Source: Bacillaceae bacterium UBA7792 | Lineage (GTDB): Bacteria; Bacillota; Bacilli; Bacillales; Cytobacillaceae | NCBI GenBank assembly: GCA_002480735.1 | Contig: DLCS01000113.1 | Coordinates: 5,814 to 32,818, forward strand | Length of the DNA stretch: 27,005 bases | Direction of reading: 5' to 3' | In this document: positions 6,684 through 15,036 of the stretch, one piece after another | Numbering within the stretch: position 1 is the stretch's first letter | How the letters are laid out: the number at the start of each line of letters is the position of its first letter | The notes under the pieces: model-generated | What the model saw: only the letters and a program-made list of their open reading frames with translations | What the model was told of the DNA's origin: nothing | Databases searched by the model: none | Program-made: the position numbers and the translations under genes

Positions 6684-8423
6684 CTAAATCTGCTTTAACA
6701 CATACTCACAAACCTGGCTTGATATGAGCCTTGCTGCTACATAGGGAGGGTGGACTCCTCTGGCGCCTTCAAGTGGAAGTCCCAACCACAATACCTTGTC
6801 ATCTATCATCACAAACGGAAACGGAAAGCTTTTTTCAAGCCAGACATTGGATGCACTCCAATTTTTATTGGAAATAACGGTTAATTTTATTCGTTTGCCT
6901 CTACCTAGTAACTGCTTATTCCATTCCTCAGAAAGCAGGGTTCCCTCAGGCAGAGAGATGGTAATGGAAGACTTGGCTGTTTTCAGATCCTGAAAAACAA
7001 CTTCCAGCTTTCGCGCATGAATCCATTTCAATTTGGGATGCTGATTGCGAATCCAAGAGCCGATTTCCTTTGTCGTGATCGTTTGTTTGTGCAGGACCTG
7101 ATAGTCAACGAGCTGTCGCAGCGTTTTTCCTCGATAGACATGCTTTTCGATAAAACTTCTGTTGCTGACGTGAAGAAATTTCCCCTTCGTTCTTGTAATA
7201 GCGACATTAATCAGACGTTCACTATCCTTCCCAGTTAATAGCATTCCTGCCCGATCTTGCGGAGCACTATCCACCGTATCAAAAATCATCACATCCCGCT
7301 CACTTCCTTGGAACCGGTGGACAGTCGCCGCAATAATATCCGCTTGGTTATCTCCCTTCTCATCCATCTCTTCTAGTAGCAAGCCCATAAGATTTGCCTG
7401 AGCCCGATATGGAGTCACATAGCCAATCGATTTCGCTCCACCTAATTGGGCTTCATGAATCAATTGAAAAGACAGCAAGAGCTGCCATAGGTTAAATCTT
7501 GAATTGGTCGTTATATCACTCATCCCGTGCAAGCCGGTAAAACTGGTATCCAGCAGCACAGATGCATGTCCTTTAAATGGAGCAAGACCTACGATCGGAT
7601 TTCTGCTTTTATGAACACTCTCATGATCACTTACAAGGGAATGATAAATATACCGATTGGTAAAAGCAGAAATATCAGGATGCATCCTTCTCTGTTCTTT
7701 TAAAAGGAATAACTGAGGATGAAGCTTCCCTTCGTTCAACCACTCCACCATCCCAGCATGATGGAACACATCCTCTTTCAGCCATTTGACGACAAGCGGG
7801 TCCCGGCTTGAAGCGATCGGCGGCAGCTGTTTGAAGTCCCCGCAAATAATAACTCTTTTTCCTAAGGTAGCGGCAAAAGCAACCTGTGGCACAAACGCCA
7901 TACTTGCTTCATCGAGGATGACAACATCATAGGTTTGTTCGTAAACCGCTTTGTCACTTGCCGCCTTAGCCAGTGTCGTCCCCACAATGAACGCATCTTC
8001 TACTAGTTGAACCTCTTTCCTTCGAACCTTTTCCAGCATCCTCGCAATCCGTATTTCTAACTCCAGCAGATGATCCGAATCTCGTTTGCTGAAAGAATGG
8101 GCCAAGTCTTGCTTGATAAGGCGCCGTTCTTCGAATAGTCTCTCTCTATCTTTTGCTAAGAGCGGATCCTGCTTTTCAATGAGTAGATTTGTGGTAATTT
8201 CGCGATGAGTTGTTGAAATGTCCCCCATGCTTCCACCGTAGCGAAGTACATCCCCTTCTTGAAATCTCTTTTTTCTTTTCATAAAATCAGTCAGTTCAGC
8301 CATTAGGACATCGACCGCTTGATTGCTATGGGATAATATCAACACTCTCTTCTTCTGAAAATACTTGTTAGCGGCTGTTCTAGCCAAGGTGTTGTTGTAC
8401 AAACTGTCATTTGTCATTATCAA
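6684..8423 (-). CDS. Upf1/Dna2-like SF1 helicase, N-terminally truncated (Walker A missing), with C-terminal PLD-like region
   Basis: 579 residues. SF1B helicase motifs are in order: Ia in LILSHSNQAVDVL (28-40), II DEAS (171-174), III GDFKQLPP (195-202), a LKEQRRMHP block (241-249), IGYVTPYRAQ (333-342), V ATVHRFQGSERD (366-377) and VI NVAITRTKGKF (406-416). The C-terminal 120 residues resemble a phospholipase-D-like module often attached to such helicases. The expected GPPGTGKT Walker A, which should lie just before TLARTAANKYF (residues 12-22), is absent: only 11 unrelated residues precede it, and these overlap the end of the Uma2 gene upstream. The product should be unable to bind ATP normally, so this is best read as a broken gene that may still be translated by coupling (ATG at 8423 or 8417 inside the Uma2 3' end). 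In the intact family it would be a nucleic-acid helicase/nuclease. Confidence 0.8.
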   Translation of the reverse strand: MIMTNDSLYNNTLARTAANKYFQKKRVLILSHSNQAVDVLMAELTDFMKRKKRFQEGDVLRYGGSMGDISTTHREITTNLLIEKQDPLLAKDRERLFEERRLIKQDLAHSFSKRDSDHLLELEIRIARMLEKVRRKEVQLVEDAFIVGTTLAKAASDKAVYEQTYDVVILDEASMAFVPQVAFAATLGKRVIICGDFKQLPPIASSRDPLVVKWLKEDVFHHAGMVEWLNEGKLHPQLFLLKEQRRMHPDISAFTNRYIYHSLVSDHESVHKSRNPIVGLAPFKGHASVLLDTSFTGLHGMSDITTNSRFNLWQLLLSFQLIHEAQLGGAKSIGYVTPYRAQANLMGLLLEEMDEKGDNQADIIAATVHRFQGSERDVMIFDTVDSAPQDRAGMLLTGKDSERLINVAITRTKGKFLHVSNRSFIEKHVYRGKTLRQLVDYQVLHKQTITTKEIGSWIRNQHPKLKWIHARKLEVVFQDLKTAKSSITISLPEGTLLSEEWNKQLLGRGKRIKLTVISNKNWSASNVWLEKSFPFPFVMIDDKVLWLGLPLEGARGVHPPYVAARLISSQVCEYVLKQI

Positions 8424-8970
8424 AAACCAACAACCGGCTAAAAATGGATTCTAGATCTACTTTTATACATGAAAAAAGGTTGGAGTGGATGGTGTCTTTG
8501 CTACCATATGTTTGGGCGAGGATGTATTTTTGATTGTCGAGGATGAATTGGTCAACGTATTGGTGAACAGGGTCGACAATCCAGTATTCCTTCACACCAA
8601 ATCGTTCATATACTGCTTTTTTACGAATTTTGTCATTGTAGCTTGTACTTGGTGAAAGAATTTCAACAATGATGTCAGGTGCGCCGATAATTTTTTTCTC
8701 CGTGACGATGTCGAGGTTTTCGTTTGCAATATAAATAATATCTGGCTGGCATTCGTTAGCATCGTCGAAATGGACGTCAATCGGAGCCGTGAGAACAAGT
8801 CCCTCTGGTGCGCAAGTAATTTCAAGATTCTGCCATAAATAAGTTACGAGCTGCTGATGTCTGATTGCAGGTGCAGCCTGCATCTCATAGCGCACCCCTT
8901 CAATGATCTCGAAACGTTCCTCTTTGAACTCATAGGAAGAAGTGGATTCTTTTACTTTTTTCTTCGTCAT
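8407..8970 (-). CDS. Uma2-family (DUF820) restriction-endonuclease-like protein
   Basis: I choose the ATG at 8970 (187 residues, MTKKKVKEST...) because GAGAGGTGATA lies directly upstream; an ATG 18 nt earlier lacks spacing. The protein shows the Uma2 order: FEIIEGVRYEM (about 23-33), PAIRHQQLVTYL, CQPDIIYI, GAPDIIVEILSPST (about 97-110) and FGVKEYWIVDP. The acidic residues of QPD and VEI and Lys residues downstream fit a PD-(D/E)XK active site. Overlaps the truncated helicase by 17 nt. Together with the partial gene at the window start this makes two divergent Uma2 paralogues in 9 kb. Function unknown; nuclease activity is expected from the fold only. Confidence 0.88.
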   Translation of the reverse strand: MTKKKVKESTSSYEFKEERFEIIEGVRYEMQAAPAIRHQQLVTYLWQNLEITCAPEGLVLTAPIDVHFDDANECQPDIIYIANENLDIVTEKKIIGAPDIIVEILSPSTSYNDKIRKKAVYERFGVKEYWIVDPVHQYVDQFILDNQKYILAQTYGSKDTIHSNLFSCIKVDLESIFSRLLVFDNDK

Positions 8971-8992
8971 GTTATCACCTCTCTTCATTCAT

Positions 8993-9021
8993 CTTATAGA
9001 GATAGTATACAATATTTTCAA
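8993..9021 (-). promoter_or_regulatory. Candidate SigmaA promoter for the Uma2 gene
   Basis: Minus strand: TTGAAA (-35, plus bases 9016-9021), 17-nt spacer, TATAAG (-10, plus bases 8993-8998). It lies 22 nt upstream of the chosen start codon. Confidence 0.5.
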
Positions 9022-9050
9022 AGTACAAGATGCCTATCCACAAGCTCATC

Positions 9051-9080
9051 TTGAAGTTTTGTTTGAACAAAGATTATACT
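9051..9080 (+). promoter_or_regulatory. Candidate SigmaA promoter for the pRiA4b-like gene
   Basis: TTGAAG (9051-9056), 18-nt spacer, TATACT (9075-9080), about 70 nt before the start codon. Divergent from the Uma2 promoter. A 7-bp inverted repeat (CAAGATG / CATCTTG, 9026-9052) lies between the two promoters. Confidence 0.45.
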
Positions 9081-9148
9081 TCTAGTAAGGAAAATAATAA
9101 GAATATTCCATTCTGCTATATATTCTTTTGAAAAGAGGTATCGGACGC

Positions 9149-10702
9149 ATGATCTATCAATTGAAAATCACCCTTCAGCATACGAGCCCCCCTATTTGGA
9201 GAAGACTTCTAGTTGACTCAAACATGACATTGGCGGATCTTCATGAGACGATTCAAATAGCGTTCGAATGGCTTGATATGCATTTGCATTGCTTTGAGGC
9301 AAGAAAAACAAATGGAGTAAGTCTAACCAATCGGTCTATTACCATTGGTTTTGATGATGATAATTTGATAGGATTCGATGACTATGACTATGATGAGACA
9401 GTTGAAAGATTATCTGATTGGCTTGTAAAGGAAAAGGACAAGCTTGTTTATGTGTATGATTTTGGTGATGATTGGCGCCATGAAATCGTGCTGGAGAAAA
9501 TCTTGGCTCCTGAACAGGGGATGATTTATCCATATTGTGTGAAAGCCATGAGGGGACCAGCGGAAGAGGATAGCGGTGGATTTGTGGAGGAGGTAGAAGA
9601 GGTCGATCCAGAAGAGCTAAAGAGTAGGATTAATTTGCATTTAAACGTTTTTGCGGAGGAACTTTCTTTACCTTTAGACGAACAGAAGGATGATAGGGAA
9701 AATCATTGGCCACATCTTTTAAGTTTAGCTAAACAGTTTAACGAGCTGGCCCCTTGGGAGTACCTTGATGATGATCAAATCTTTGCAGTGCAGGATCCAC
9801 AATCAGGTGAATACTTTTATTGCTCTATCATGGGTGCGTTGGGAGAAGAATTTGGGCTTGCTGCTTTTATAGGTCAGGATGGACTTGCTTTTTTGAAAGG
9901 TATTGTAGCGGGTTCTGTTATTAATGAGGATGCAATCTACCAAAATCATAGCATTGTCTTAAGCTTTTGCAATCGTGACGAGCTTACACCAGATGATTAC
10001 AATCTTATCAAACAAGCAGGGTTCACCTTCCGAGGACATAAGAAATGGCCGATGTTTCGTAGCTTAGTCCCTGGCTATTATCCTTGGCTTCTATCAAGTG
10101 AAGAAGTAGAGTCATTCGCTATCGTCTTGGAGCGGGCGCTTGATATTTGTCGTCGAGTAAAAGATGGACTTATTATCGAGGGCTTTCATGAGGAAGGAGA
10201 GTGTCTTGCCCAGTCAGCAGTTGAGATAAGTAAAACATTGAATTGGCAGGATACGCATATTTTACTGAAAGCAAATGAGGTAGAAGCAGAACCGAGTGAT
10301 TTTCATATTAGCGAACTAGATCTTCAGAGAATAAAGACAAAAAATAAAAAATTTAATGTGCCTTTAGAAATCGGCATGTTTTACAGTCTCGGCCCTGTTC
10401 AAGATCAACCATCAGAAAGGCCTTATTTTCCGCTCGTTTTTGTAGCAGCTGAACGAAAAAATGGAATGATTGTTCATCATGAGCTGTTGCGGCCAGAGGA
10501 ACGTGAAAAAAATATACAATCCATTTTTGTTCAACTTGGAGAGAAGCTGGAAGCAGTGCCTAGAGAGGTATGGATAACTAGAGAGCTACATCTTATTTTG
10601 AAACCAGTTTTAGAAAGGCTCAAAATATCTGTCGTGGAAATTGAGAACCAGCCGATTATTCAAGAGATCAAGAAGAGCATGCAGCAATTTTACGGATTCT
10701 AG
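9149..10702 (+). CDS. Plasmid pRiA4b ORF-3-like family protein with long C-terminal extension
   Basis: The ATG at 9149 has AGAGGT 9 nt upstream and starts MIYQLKITLQ, which is the normal beginning of the pRiA4b ORF-3-like domain (PF07929); 517 residues. Domain 1 (about 1-160) shows the family signature: YQLKITLQHTSPPIWRRLLV, LADLHETIQIAFEWLDMHLHCF, the acidic YVYDFGDDWRHEI and a late GPAEEDSGGF. A middle region (about 210-330: FAVQDPQSGEYFYCSIMGALGEEFGLAAFIG) and a C-terminal alpha/beta region (about 380-517) are found together with this domain in other Firmicutes proteins, I believe as domains of unknown function. Cytoplasmic, no membrane segments. Very acidic. Function unknown. Has its own promoter and precedes the motility genes without an obvious terminator. 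Confidence 0.82.
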   Translation: MIYQLKITLQHTSPPIWRRLLVDSNMTLADLHETIQIAFEWLDMHLHCFEARKTNGVSLTNRSITIGFDDDNLIGFDDYDYDETVERLSDWLVKEKDKLVYVYDFGDDWRHEIVLEKILAPEQGMIYPYCVKAMRGPAEEDSGGFVEEVEEVDPEELKSRINLHLNVFAEELSLPLDEQKDDRENHWPHLLSLAKQFNELAPWEYLDDDQIFAVQDPQSGEYFYCSIMGALGEEFGLAAFIGQDGLAFLKGIVAGSVINEDAIYQNHSIVLSFCNRDELTPDDYNLIKQAGFTFRGHKKWPMFRSLVPGYYPWLLSSEEVESFAIVLERALDICRRVKDGLIIEGFHEEGECLAQSAVEISKTLNWQDTHILLKANEVEAEPSDFHISELDLQRIKTKNKKFNVPLEIGMFYSLGPVQDQPSERPYFPLVFVAAERKNGMIVHHELLRPEEREKNIQSIFVQLGEKLEAVPREVWITRELHLILKPVLERLKISVVEIENQPIIQEIKKSMQQFYGF

Positions 10703-10774
10703 TTCGGATTTCGCCGTTTAAGCTTGTTTTCTTTTACTAAGAAGGAGACAATAGAATGAAGAGGAGGTTTTTTT

Positions 10775-10975
10775 ATGGACGTTGCATTATTATCCATGGC
10801 CTTCAGTCAAGGCCAGGTAAACCAGCAGGCATCAATATCCATACTGAAAAAAGCTATGGATTCTGCAGAGGGAAACGCTGATTTCCTTAATAAGATGATG
10901 AGTGAGGCAGATGTGAGGGCGATTCAGCAAGCTGCACAGCCACATCTTGGAGCAAGTATTGATCTGAAAGGGTAA
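10775..10975 (+). CDS. yjfB: YjfB-like small motility-associated protein
   Basis: 66 residues, beginning MDVALLSMAFSQGQVNQQASISILKKAMDSAE and ending GASIDLKG, which matches the YjfB family of putative motility proteins (PF14070), members of which belong to the SigmaD regulon in B. subtilis. Ribosome binding site GAGGAGG with 7 nt to the ATG. No clear SigmaD promoter is visible in the 72-nt gap before it, so it may be read from upstream. Location next to flaG-fliD supports a motility role; exact function unknown. Confidence 0.82.
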   Translation: MDVALLSMAFSQGQVNQQASISILKKAMDSAEGNADFLNKMMSEADVRAIQQAAQPHLGASIDLKG

Positions 10976-10987
10976 AATCTAAAAGAC

Positions 10988-11035
10988 AGAGGTGTTTGTC
11001 GATGGTGGTGGATCATCTATGAACATCTCTTTTTT
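10988..11035 (+). terminator. Terminator after yjfB
   Basis: AGAGGTGTT (10988-10996) pairs with AACATCTCT (11022-11030), one G-T pair, long loop, followed by TTTTTT (11030-11035). The loop of about 25 nt is large, which lowers confidence. Confidence 0.6.
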
Positions 11036-11117
11036 AGTTTCAGGCTGATGGCATGTCTTCAGCAGAGAATTTTTACATCCATTGGTAAATTCCCTTTAAT
11101 TATTTGTCGAGAAATGT

Positions 11118-11143
11118 TAAATAAAGCTACTCTCAACCGATAT
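11118..11143 (+). promoter_or_regulatory. SigmaD-type flagellar promoter of the flaG-fliD-fliS-fliT operon
   Basis: TAAA (11118-11121), 14 nt, ACCGATAT (11136-11143); the consensus in Bacillus is TAAA, about 15 nt, GCCGATAT, so only the first G of the -10 differs. It lies 33 nt before the flaG start, the same place as the known SigmaD promoter of the B. subtilis yvyC-fliD operon. Confidence 0.85.
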
Positions 11144-11176
11144 AACTCTTAGGATTATATCGAGGAGTTGTTCAAT

Positions 11177-11557
11177 ATGAAAATTAATGGTTTAGCTTCC
11201 TCAACAGGTTCAGTTGAATCTACTCAAAGCAAACAAATGCTGAAGGTAGAGGCGAAGGCATTAATAGAAAAACATCAAGAAGAACAACAAAATGCAAGAA
11301 CGAAAACAGATGAGGAAAAGAAAAAGGAGTTAACAAAGGACGACATAGAGCATATTGTTAACGGCATGAATGAATTTTTAAAGCCACATTATACGTCTTT
11401 GAATTTCAAAATGCATGAGGACCTTGATCGTTATTATGTAGAAGTGATTGATCAGGACACGAAAAAGGTCATAAGGGAAATTCCCGAAAGAGAACTGCTT
11501 GATATGTATGCCAAAATGACACATTTTCTCGGTTTATTTATAGATAAGAAGCTCTAA
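11177..11557 (+). CDS. flaG: Flagellar protein FlaG (YvyC)
   Basis: The ATG at 11177 has GAGGAG 9 nt upstream; protein MKINGLASSTGSVES.., 126 residues. The C-terminal half (about 50-126) shows the FlaG domain: EHIVNGMNEFLKPHYTSLNFKMHEDLDRYYVEVID, then TKKVIREIPERELLDMYAKM. The N-terminal half is polar and lysine/glutamate-rich. FlaG is thought to affect filament length or export together with FliD. First gene of the SigmaD operon; the fliD ribosome binding site starts right after its stop codon. Confidence 0.92.
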   Translation: MKINGLASSTGSVESTQSKQMLKVEAKALIEKHQEEQQNARTKTDEEKKKELTKDDIEHIVNGMNEFLKPHYTSLNFKMHEDLDRYYVEVIDQDTKKVIREIPERELLDMYAKMTHFLGLFIDKKL

Positions 11558-11572
11558 TTGGGAGGGAACAAA

Positions 11573-13459
11573 GTGGTAGAATCGATACGCTTTACCGGAT
11601 TAGCAAGTGGTTTGGACACCCAATCCATCGTAGATTCATTGATGAAGGTTCAAAGACAGCCATTGGATCGCCTAAAGCAACAGCAGCAGGTAATCGAGTG
11701 GCAACGGGATGATTACCGTGAAATGAATAAGCTTTTAAAGAGCTTTGATACTTATTTATTTGATAATATATATAAACAATCAAAGATGTTAAAGAAAACA
11801 GTAACGACTTCCAATAGTGAACTTGTTAGCGCAGTTGCAAATGCTGAGGCTGGGAATGTCTCTTATAAAATTGAGAATGTGAAATTGGCCACGGCTGCTA
11901 GGATTCAGAGTACTGGATCGATAAGTACTGGAGGTAAGTTAGACCCGACAAAAAGCTTGTGGTCGCAGAAGGATAAGCTTTCGGGTTTAACGTGGAAGAA
12001 GGAAGATGTCTCAAATAGTTTTACTGTTCCTGAGGGTGGAGGCACGGATTTTCAACTTACAAGGGGAGCCATTTCAGATATAAATGCTCAGACAGGTACC
12101 AGTGAACAATTTATTACTGTGACGAAAGCTGATGGTAGCACAGAAAATTATAAAATTGTAGCTAAAGCAGCCACAGAAAGTGATAAACCTACCGGGAAAG
12201 AAGTTTATATTGATGATAATACTGGCAAAATGGTATTTGGAGAATCCCTAGCTGAAGGGGATACATTTAGCGTAGAATTTAAGGCCAATTACTTAGACTT
12301 TAATATTGAAACGTATAATGAGGATGGTTCGACTAATACGAGGGAATCAAGCTTCAAATTCTCTGGAACTACATCATTGAACAGCGTGTTCAATGAAATT
12401 AACAAATCCAATGTAGGGATTAATATTTTCTACGATAGTGGCACAGACAAGGTTGTGACACAACGCAAGGCAACGGGAGAATTAGTCAAAGACGGAAAAT
12501 CGATAAATTTTGTCGGCGAGTCTGCTTCCTTTTTTACAGGCGCATTAAAATTGGATTCTTCTAATGAAGATAACTCTTCACACGGTACAGATGCTTCCTT
12601 TACCATTAATGGATTACAAACAACCAGAAAATCAAACACTTTCACAATGAACGATGTCACCTTTACATTAAAGAAAGATTCGGCTGGTTCCACTGAATCT
12701 TCAACAATCAGTGTTAAAACCGACACCGACGAAATTGTGAAAACCATCAAAGAATTTGTGGATAAATACAATGAGATGATTGGAAAGATTAACGGGGAGT
12801 TAAAAGAAGAGCGTTATCGAACCTTTACTCCGTTAACAGATGAGCAAAAAGCTGCAATGAAAGAGAAAGAGGTTGAGCAATGGGAAGAGAAAGCAAGGAG
12901 CGGGATGCTGCGCCGTGACACATTGTTATCCTCTGGGCTTTCAAAAATGCGAATGGATCTCTATGCTGAGGTCGTTTCAAATGCGGATACGCGTACAGAC
13001 AAGAAATACAATCAGCTTTCCGAGATTGGGATAAAGACCTCAAAGGATTATCTGGATGGTGGAAAGCTAGAAATCGATGAGGACAAGCTGAGGGAAGCCA
13101 TTGAAGATAACCCGGAAGCCATTTATCAGCTTTTTATGGCGGATGGAACAGCATCACTTAATCCTAATGATAAGAACACGACACCCGTTCTAGGTATTGC
13201 CCGTAGACTTCGTAGTTCAATAGCAGAAACAATGGGCAAGATTGAGGAAAAGGCCGGGAATACTTATAAAACCGAGCATAACTACTCAATGGGTAAAGAT
13301 ATTTTGAGAATTAAGGATAATATTACAAGATTAGAAGATCGGTTAAAGATGGTTGAACAACGCTATTGGAACCAATACACTGCGATGGAAAAAGCGATGC
13401 AGCAACTAAACAGTCAATCTTCACAGCTTTTGGCCCAGCTAGGAATGGGTCAGAAATAA
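11573..13459 (+). CDS. fliD: Flagellar filament cap protein FliD (HAP2)
   Basis: GTG at 11573 is preceded by GGGAGG at about 6 nt; the product begins MVESIRFTGLASGLDTQSIVDSLM, the usual FliD start. FliD forms the pentameric cap at the tip of the flagellar filament and folds exported flagellin. 628 residues, longer than B. subtilis FliD (498), with the extra length in the exposed central domains (about 120-330). N-terminal coiled coil about 25-70, a flagellin-IN-like block (GTDASFTINGLQTTRKSN, about 340-357), C-terminal conserved region (about 395-560) and a heptad-rich C-terminus (NITRLEDRLKMVEQRYWNQYTAMEKAMQQLNSQ is split here: NITRLEDRLKMVEQ and YTAMEKAMQQLNSQ) needed for export and capping. 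Operon gene 2; chaperoned by FliT. Confidence 0.95.
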   Translation: MVESIRFTGLASGLDTQSIVDSLMKVQRQPLDRLKQQQQVIEWQRDDYREMNKLLKSFDTYLFDNIYKQSKMLKKTVTTSNSELVSAVANAEAGNVSYKIENVKLATAARIQSTGSISTGGKLDPTKSLWSQKDKLSGLTWKKEDVSNSFTVPEGGGTDFQLTRGAISDINAQTGTSEQFITVTKADGSTENYKIVAKAATESDKPTGKEVYIDDNTGKMVFGESLAEGDTFSVEFKANYLDFNIETYNEDGSTNTRESSFKFSGTTSLNSVFNEINKSNVGINIFYDSGTDKVVTQRKATGELVKDGKSINFVGESASFFTGALKLDSSNEDNSSHGTDASFTINGLQTTRKSNTFTMNDVTFTLKKDSAGSTESSTISVKTDTDEIVKTIKEFVDKYNEMIGKINGELKEERYRTFTPLTDEQKAAMKEKEVEQWEEKARSGMLRRDTLLSSGLSKMRMDLYAEVVSNADTRTDKKYNQLSEIGIKTSKDYLDGGKLEIDEDKLREAIEDNPEAIYQLFMADGTASLNPNDKNTTPVLGIARRLRSSIAETMGKIEEKAGNTYKTEHNYSMGKDILRIKDNITRLEDRLKMVEQRYWNQYTAMEKAMQQLNSQSSQLLAQLGMGQK

Positions 13460-13523
13460 GAAACGGCTCTACCCAGAAGATAACACCACTGCCGGATGGA
13501 AATAATATAAGAAGGTGAGTAAT

Positions 13524-13925
13524 TTGGCAATGCAACAGCCGTATCAAGCCTATAAGCAAAACTCAGTTAATACTGCTTCACCTGCAGAATTGACTCTCAT
13601 GCTTTATAATGGTTGCTTGAAATTTATTAAGCTTGCAAAATTAGGAATTGAAGCTAATGATATAGAACAACGTCATACCAACTTGCTTAAGGCTCAGAAT
13701 ATTGTTCAAGAGCTTATGGTTACGTTAGACATGAACGTTGAAATTTCTAAGAATTTATTACAAATGTATGATTATCTCTATCATCGCCTCATTGAGGCCA
13801 ATACAAAAAACAGTGTAGAAATTCTTGATGAGGTTGAAGGATTTGTTTTGGAATTTCGGGATACTTGGAAAGAAGTTATGAAACTAGCGAAGAAACCACA
13901 GATGGCAGAAAGTGGACAGGTGTAG
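13524..13925 (+). CDS. fliS: Flagellin export chaperone FliS
   Basis: Best start is the TTG at 13524, giving MAMQQPYQAYKQNSVNTASP, which lines up with B. subtilis FliS (MAIQNPYTAYQQNSVNTATP); GGTGAG lies just upstream. ATG 13530 is the alternative. 133 residues, an all-alpha bundle with LTLMLYNGCLKFIKLAK, MYDYLYHRLIEANTKN and FVLEFRDTWKEVMKLAK blocks. FliS binds the flagellin C-terminus in the cytoplasm and prevents premature polymerisation before export. Stop codon abuts the fliT start. Confidence 0.95.
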   Translation: MAMQQPYQAYKQNSVNTASPAELTLMLYNGCLKFIKLAKLGIEANDIEQRHTNLLKAQNIVQELMVTLDMNVEISKNLLQMYDYLYHRLIEANTKNSVEILDEVEGFVLEFRDTWKEVMKLAKKPQMAESGQV

Positions 13926-14273
13926 ATGGAAGCGCTGGTCCGTTTTATAAAAAAGACGAAACAGCTGCTGGCACATCTTGAAGCGGAATTTCCTACCGAT
14001 GACCGAGAAGAATTTATTGAGACCATACAAGGAATGCTGAATGAAAGAGAGCTCATTCTCAAGGAGCTTCCTGATTTAAGGGAGCTCAGCCAGAACAATA
14101 AAGAAGAGCTTAGAAAATTAGAGTATAAACTTAAGACGTTGCTAGAGAATCATCAAAGCAAAATCAAACAGGATATCAAACTGTTGAGCCTTCAAAAGAA
14201 GAAAAGCGATCAATATGCAGATCCTTACGGGAACTTCTCCATTGATGGAATGTACCTAGATAAGAAAAAGTAA
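13926..14273 (+). CDS. fliT: Flagellar protein FliT-like chaperone
   Basis: 115 residues, entirely helical and highly charged (ALVRFIKKTKQLLAHLEAEF, ELRKLEYKLKTLLENHQSKI). The ATG follows the fliS stop without a gap, so translation is coupled. Sequence conservation in FliT is weak; the assignment rests on position as the fourth gene of flaG-fliD-fliS-fliT, size and helical pattern. FliT is the export chaperone of FliD. Its C-terminal tail (DPYGNFSIDGMYLDKKK) is typical of Bacillus FliT. Followed directly by the operon terminator. Confidence 0.85.
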   Translation: MEALVRFIKKTKQLLAHLEAEFPTDDREEFIETIQGMLNERELILKELPDLRELSQNNKEELRKLEYKLKTLLENHQSKIKQDIKLLSLQKKKSDQYADPYGNFSIDGMYLDKKK

Positions 14274-14320
14274 AATAAAGCATCCGGTTAATTTTGATAA
14301 AAGCCGGATGCTTTATTTTT
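14272..14320 (+). terminator. Strong terminator of the flaG-fliDST operon
   Basis: AAAATAAAGCATCCGG (14272-14287) pairs perfectly over 16 bp with CCGGATGCTTTATTTT (14304-14319). The left arm overlaps the fliT stop codon. T-rich 3' side (TTTATTTTT). Confidence 0.92.
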
Positions 14321-14336
14321 GGTCACGGTTCAAATT

Positions 14337-14378
14337 GGTACCAGGTACCTTTTTGAACATTTGTTCAAAAAAGTACCT
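14337..14378. repeat. Hairpin repeat copy 1 (GGTACC family)
   Basis: Imperfect palindrome: left arm AGGTACCTTTTTGAACA (14343-14359), right arm TGTTCAAAAAAGTACCT (14362-14378), one mismatch. The 22 bases from 14337 are identical to those of copy 2 at 15037, but the outer right arm is decayed here. The pair flanks the truncated gene 14468-15025. Confidence 0.8.
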
Positions 14379-14467
14379 ATTCCTTTTGGGTTAAGTAGAA
14401 AAGGGAATTTAGATTCGATTGTCGAATATTATTATAGCCCCATTTTTTTCATGAAATTTTTCCCCGA

Positions 14468-15025
14468 ATGAAGAACATCTATAATTATCACTTTTTTGGT
14501 ACAGAATTAATCTATAAGTATCAAGCCTACAAAATATTGGAACAGGATGAAGCTGAACTACTACAATCAAATAATCCTTTTTCTCTTGTCATTTTGGCAG
14601 GATTGTATGTGTTGCGAGGAAAAAAACAAGAAAATTTGAAGTATCCATATAAAAGGAGACTGATGAGGTTACTGCTAAAAAATACGAGCTTGGACCGTAA
14701 GAAAATCGAAAGATTATTCATATTCATTGACCATGTTATCGAGTTACAAGAAGAGGAAACAGAAGCATTAGTCTATGAAATCACCCCAATGATTGAAAAG
14801 GAGGGAACAGAAATGTCATTATCCTTAGAGGATACATCCTTTGCAAAATACTACAAAAGAATTGGGAAGGAAGAAGGAAGAGAAGAAGGCATCAAAGAAG
14901 GCGAAGCAAAAGGAATGATTCTTGGACAGAAGGAAGTCGCCCGGAAAATGTTGCAGGAAGGATACTCTATCGATGTAATTACAAAGCTTACGGAGTTAAG
15001 CAAAGAAGAAATAGAAAACCTATAG
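14468..15025 (+). CDS. Truncated Rpn-family (PD-(D/E)XK nuclease/transposase-like) protein, C-terminal part only
   Basis: 185 residues. The sequence TELIYKYQAYKILEQDEAEL, NNPFSLVILAGLYVL, a YKRRLMRLLL helix and the repetitive, charged C-terminus (GKEEGREEGIKEGEAKG, then a MLQEGYSIDVITKLTELSKEEI tail) match the C-terminal half of Rpn/YhgA-like and PDDEXK_2 'transposase' proteins, which promote recombination. The N-terminal nuclease half (normally over 120 residues, with the D, E-x-Q/K residues) is missing and the 90 nt before the ATG show no ribosome binding site. It is therefore probably a remnant. Two hairpin repeats flank it, one on each side, suggesting the module arrived or was trimmed with them. 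Could instead be a stand-alone regulator, but that is less likely. Confidence 0.65.
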   Translation: MKNIYNYHFFGTELIYKYQAYKILEQDEAELLQSNNPFSLVILAGLYVLRGKKQENLKYPYKRRLMRLLLKNTSLDRKKIERLFIFIDHVIELQEEETEALVYEITPMIEKEGTEMSLSLEDTSFAKYYKRIGKEEGREEGIKEGEAKGMILGQKEVARKMLQEGYSIDVITKLTELSKEEIENL

Positions 15026-15036
15026 TTTTATTACTC

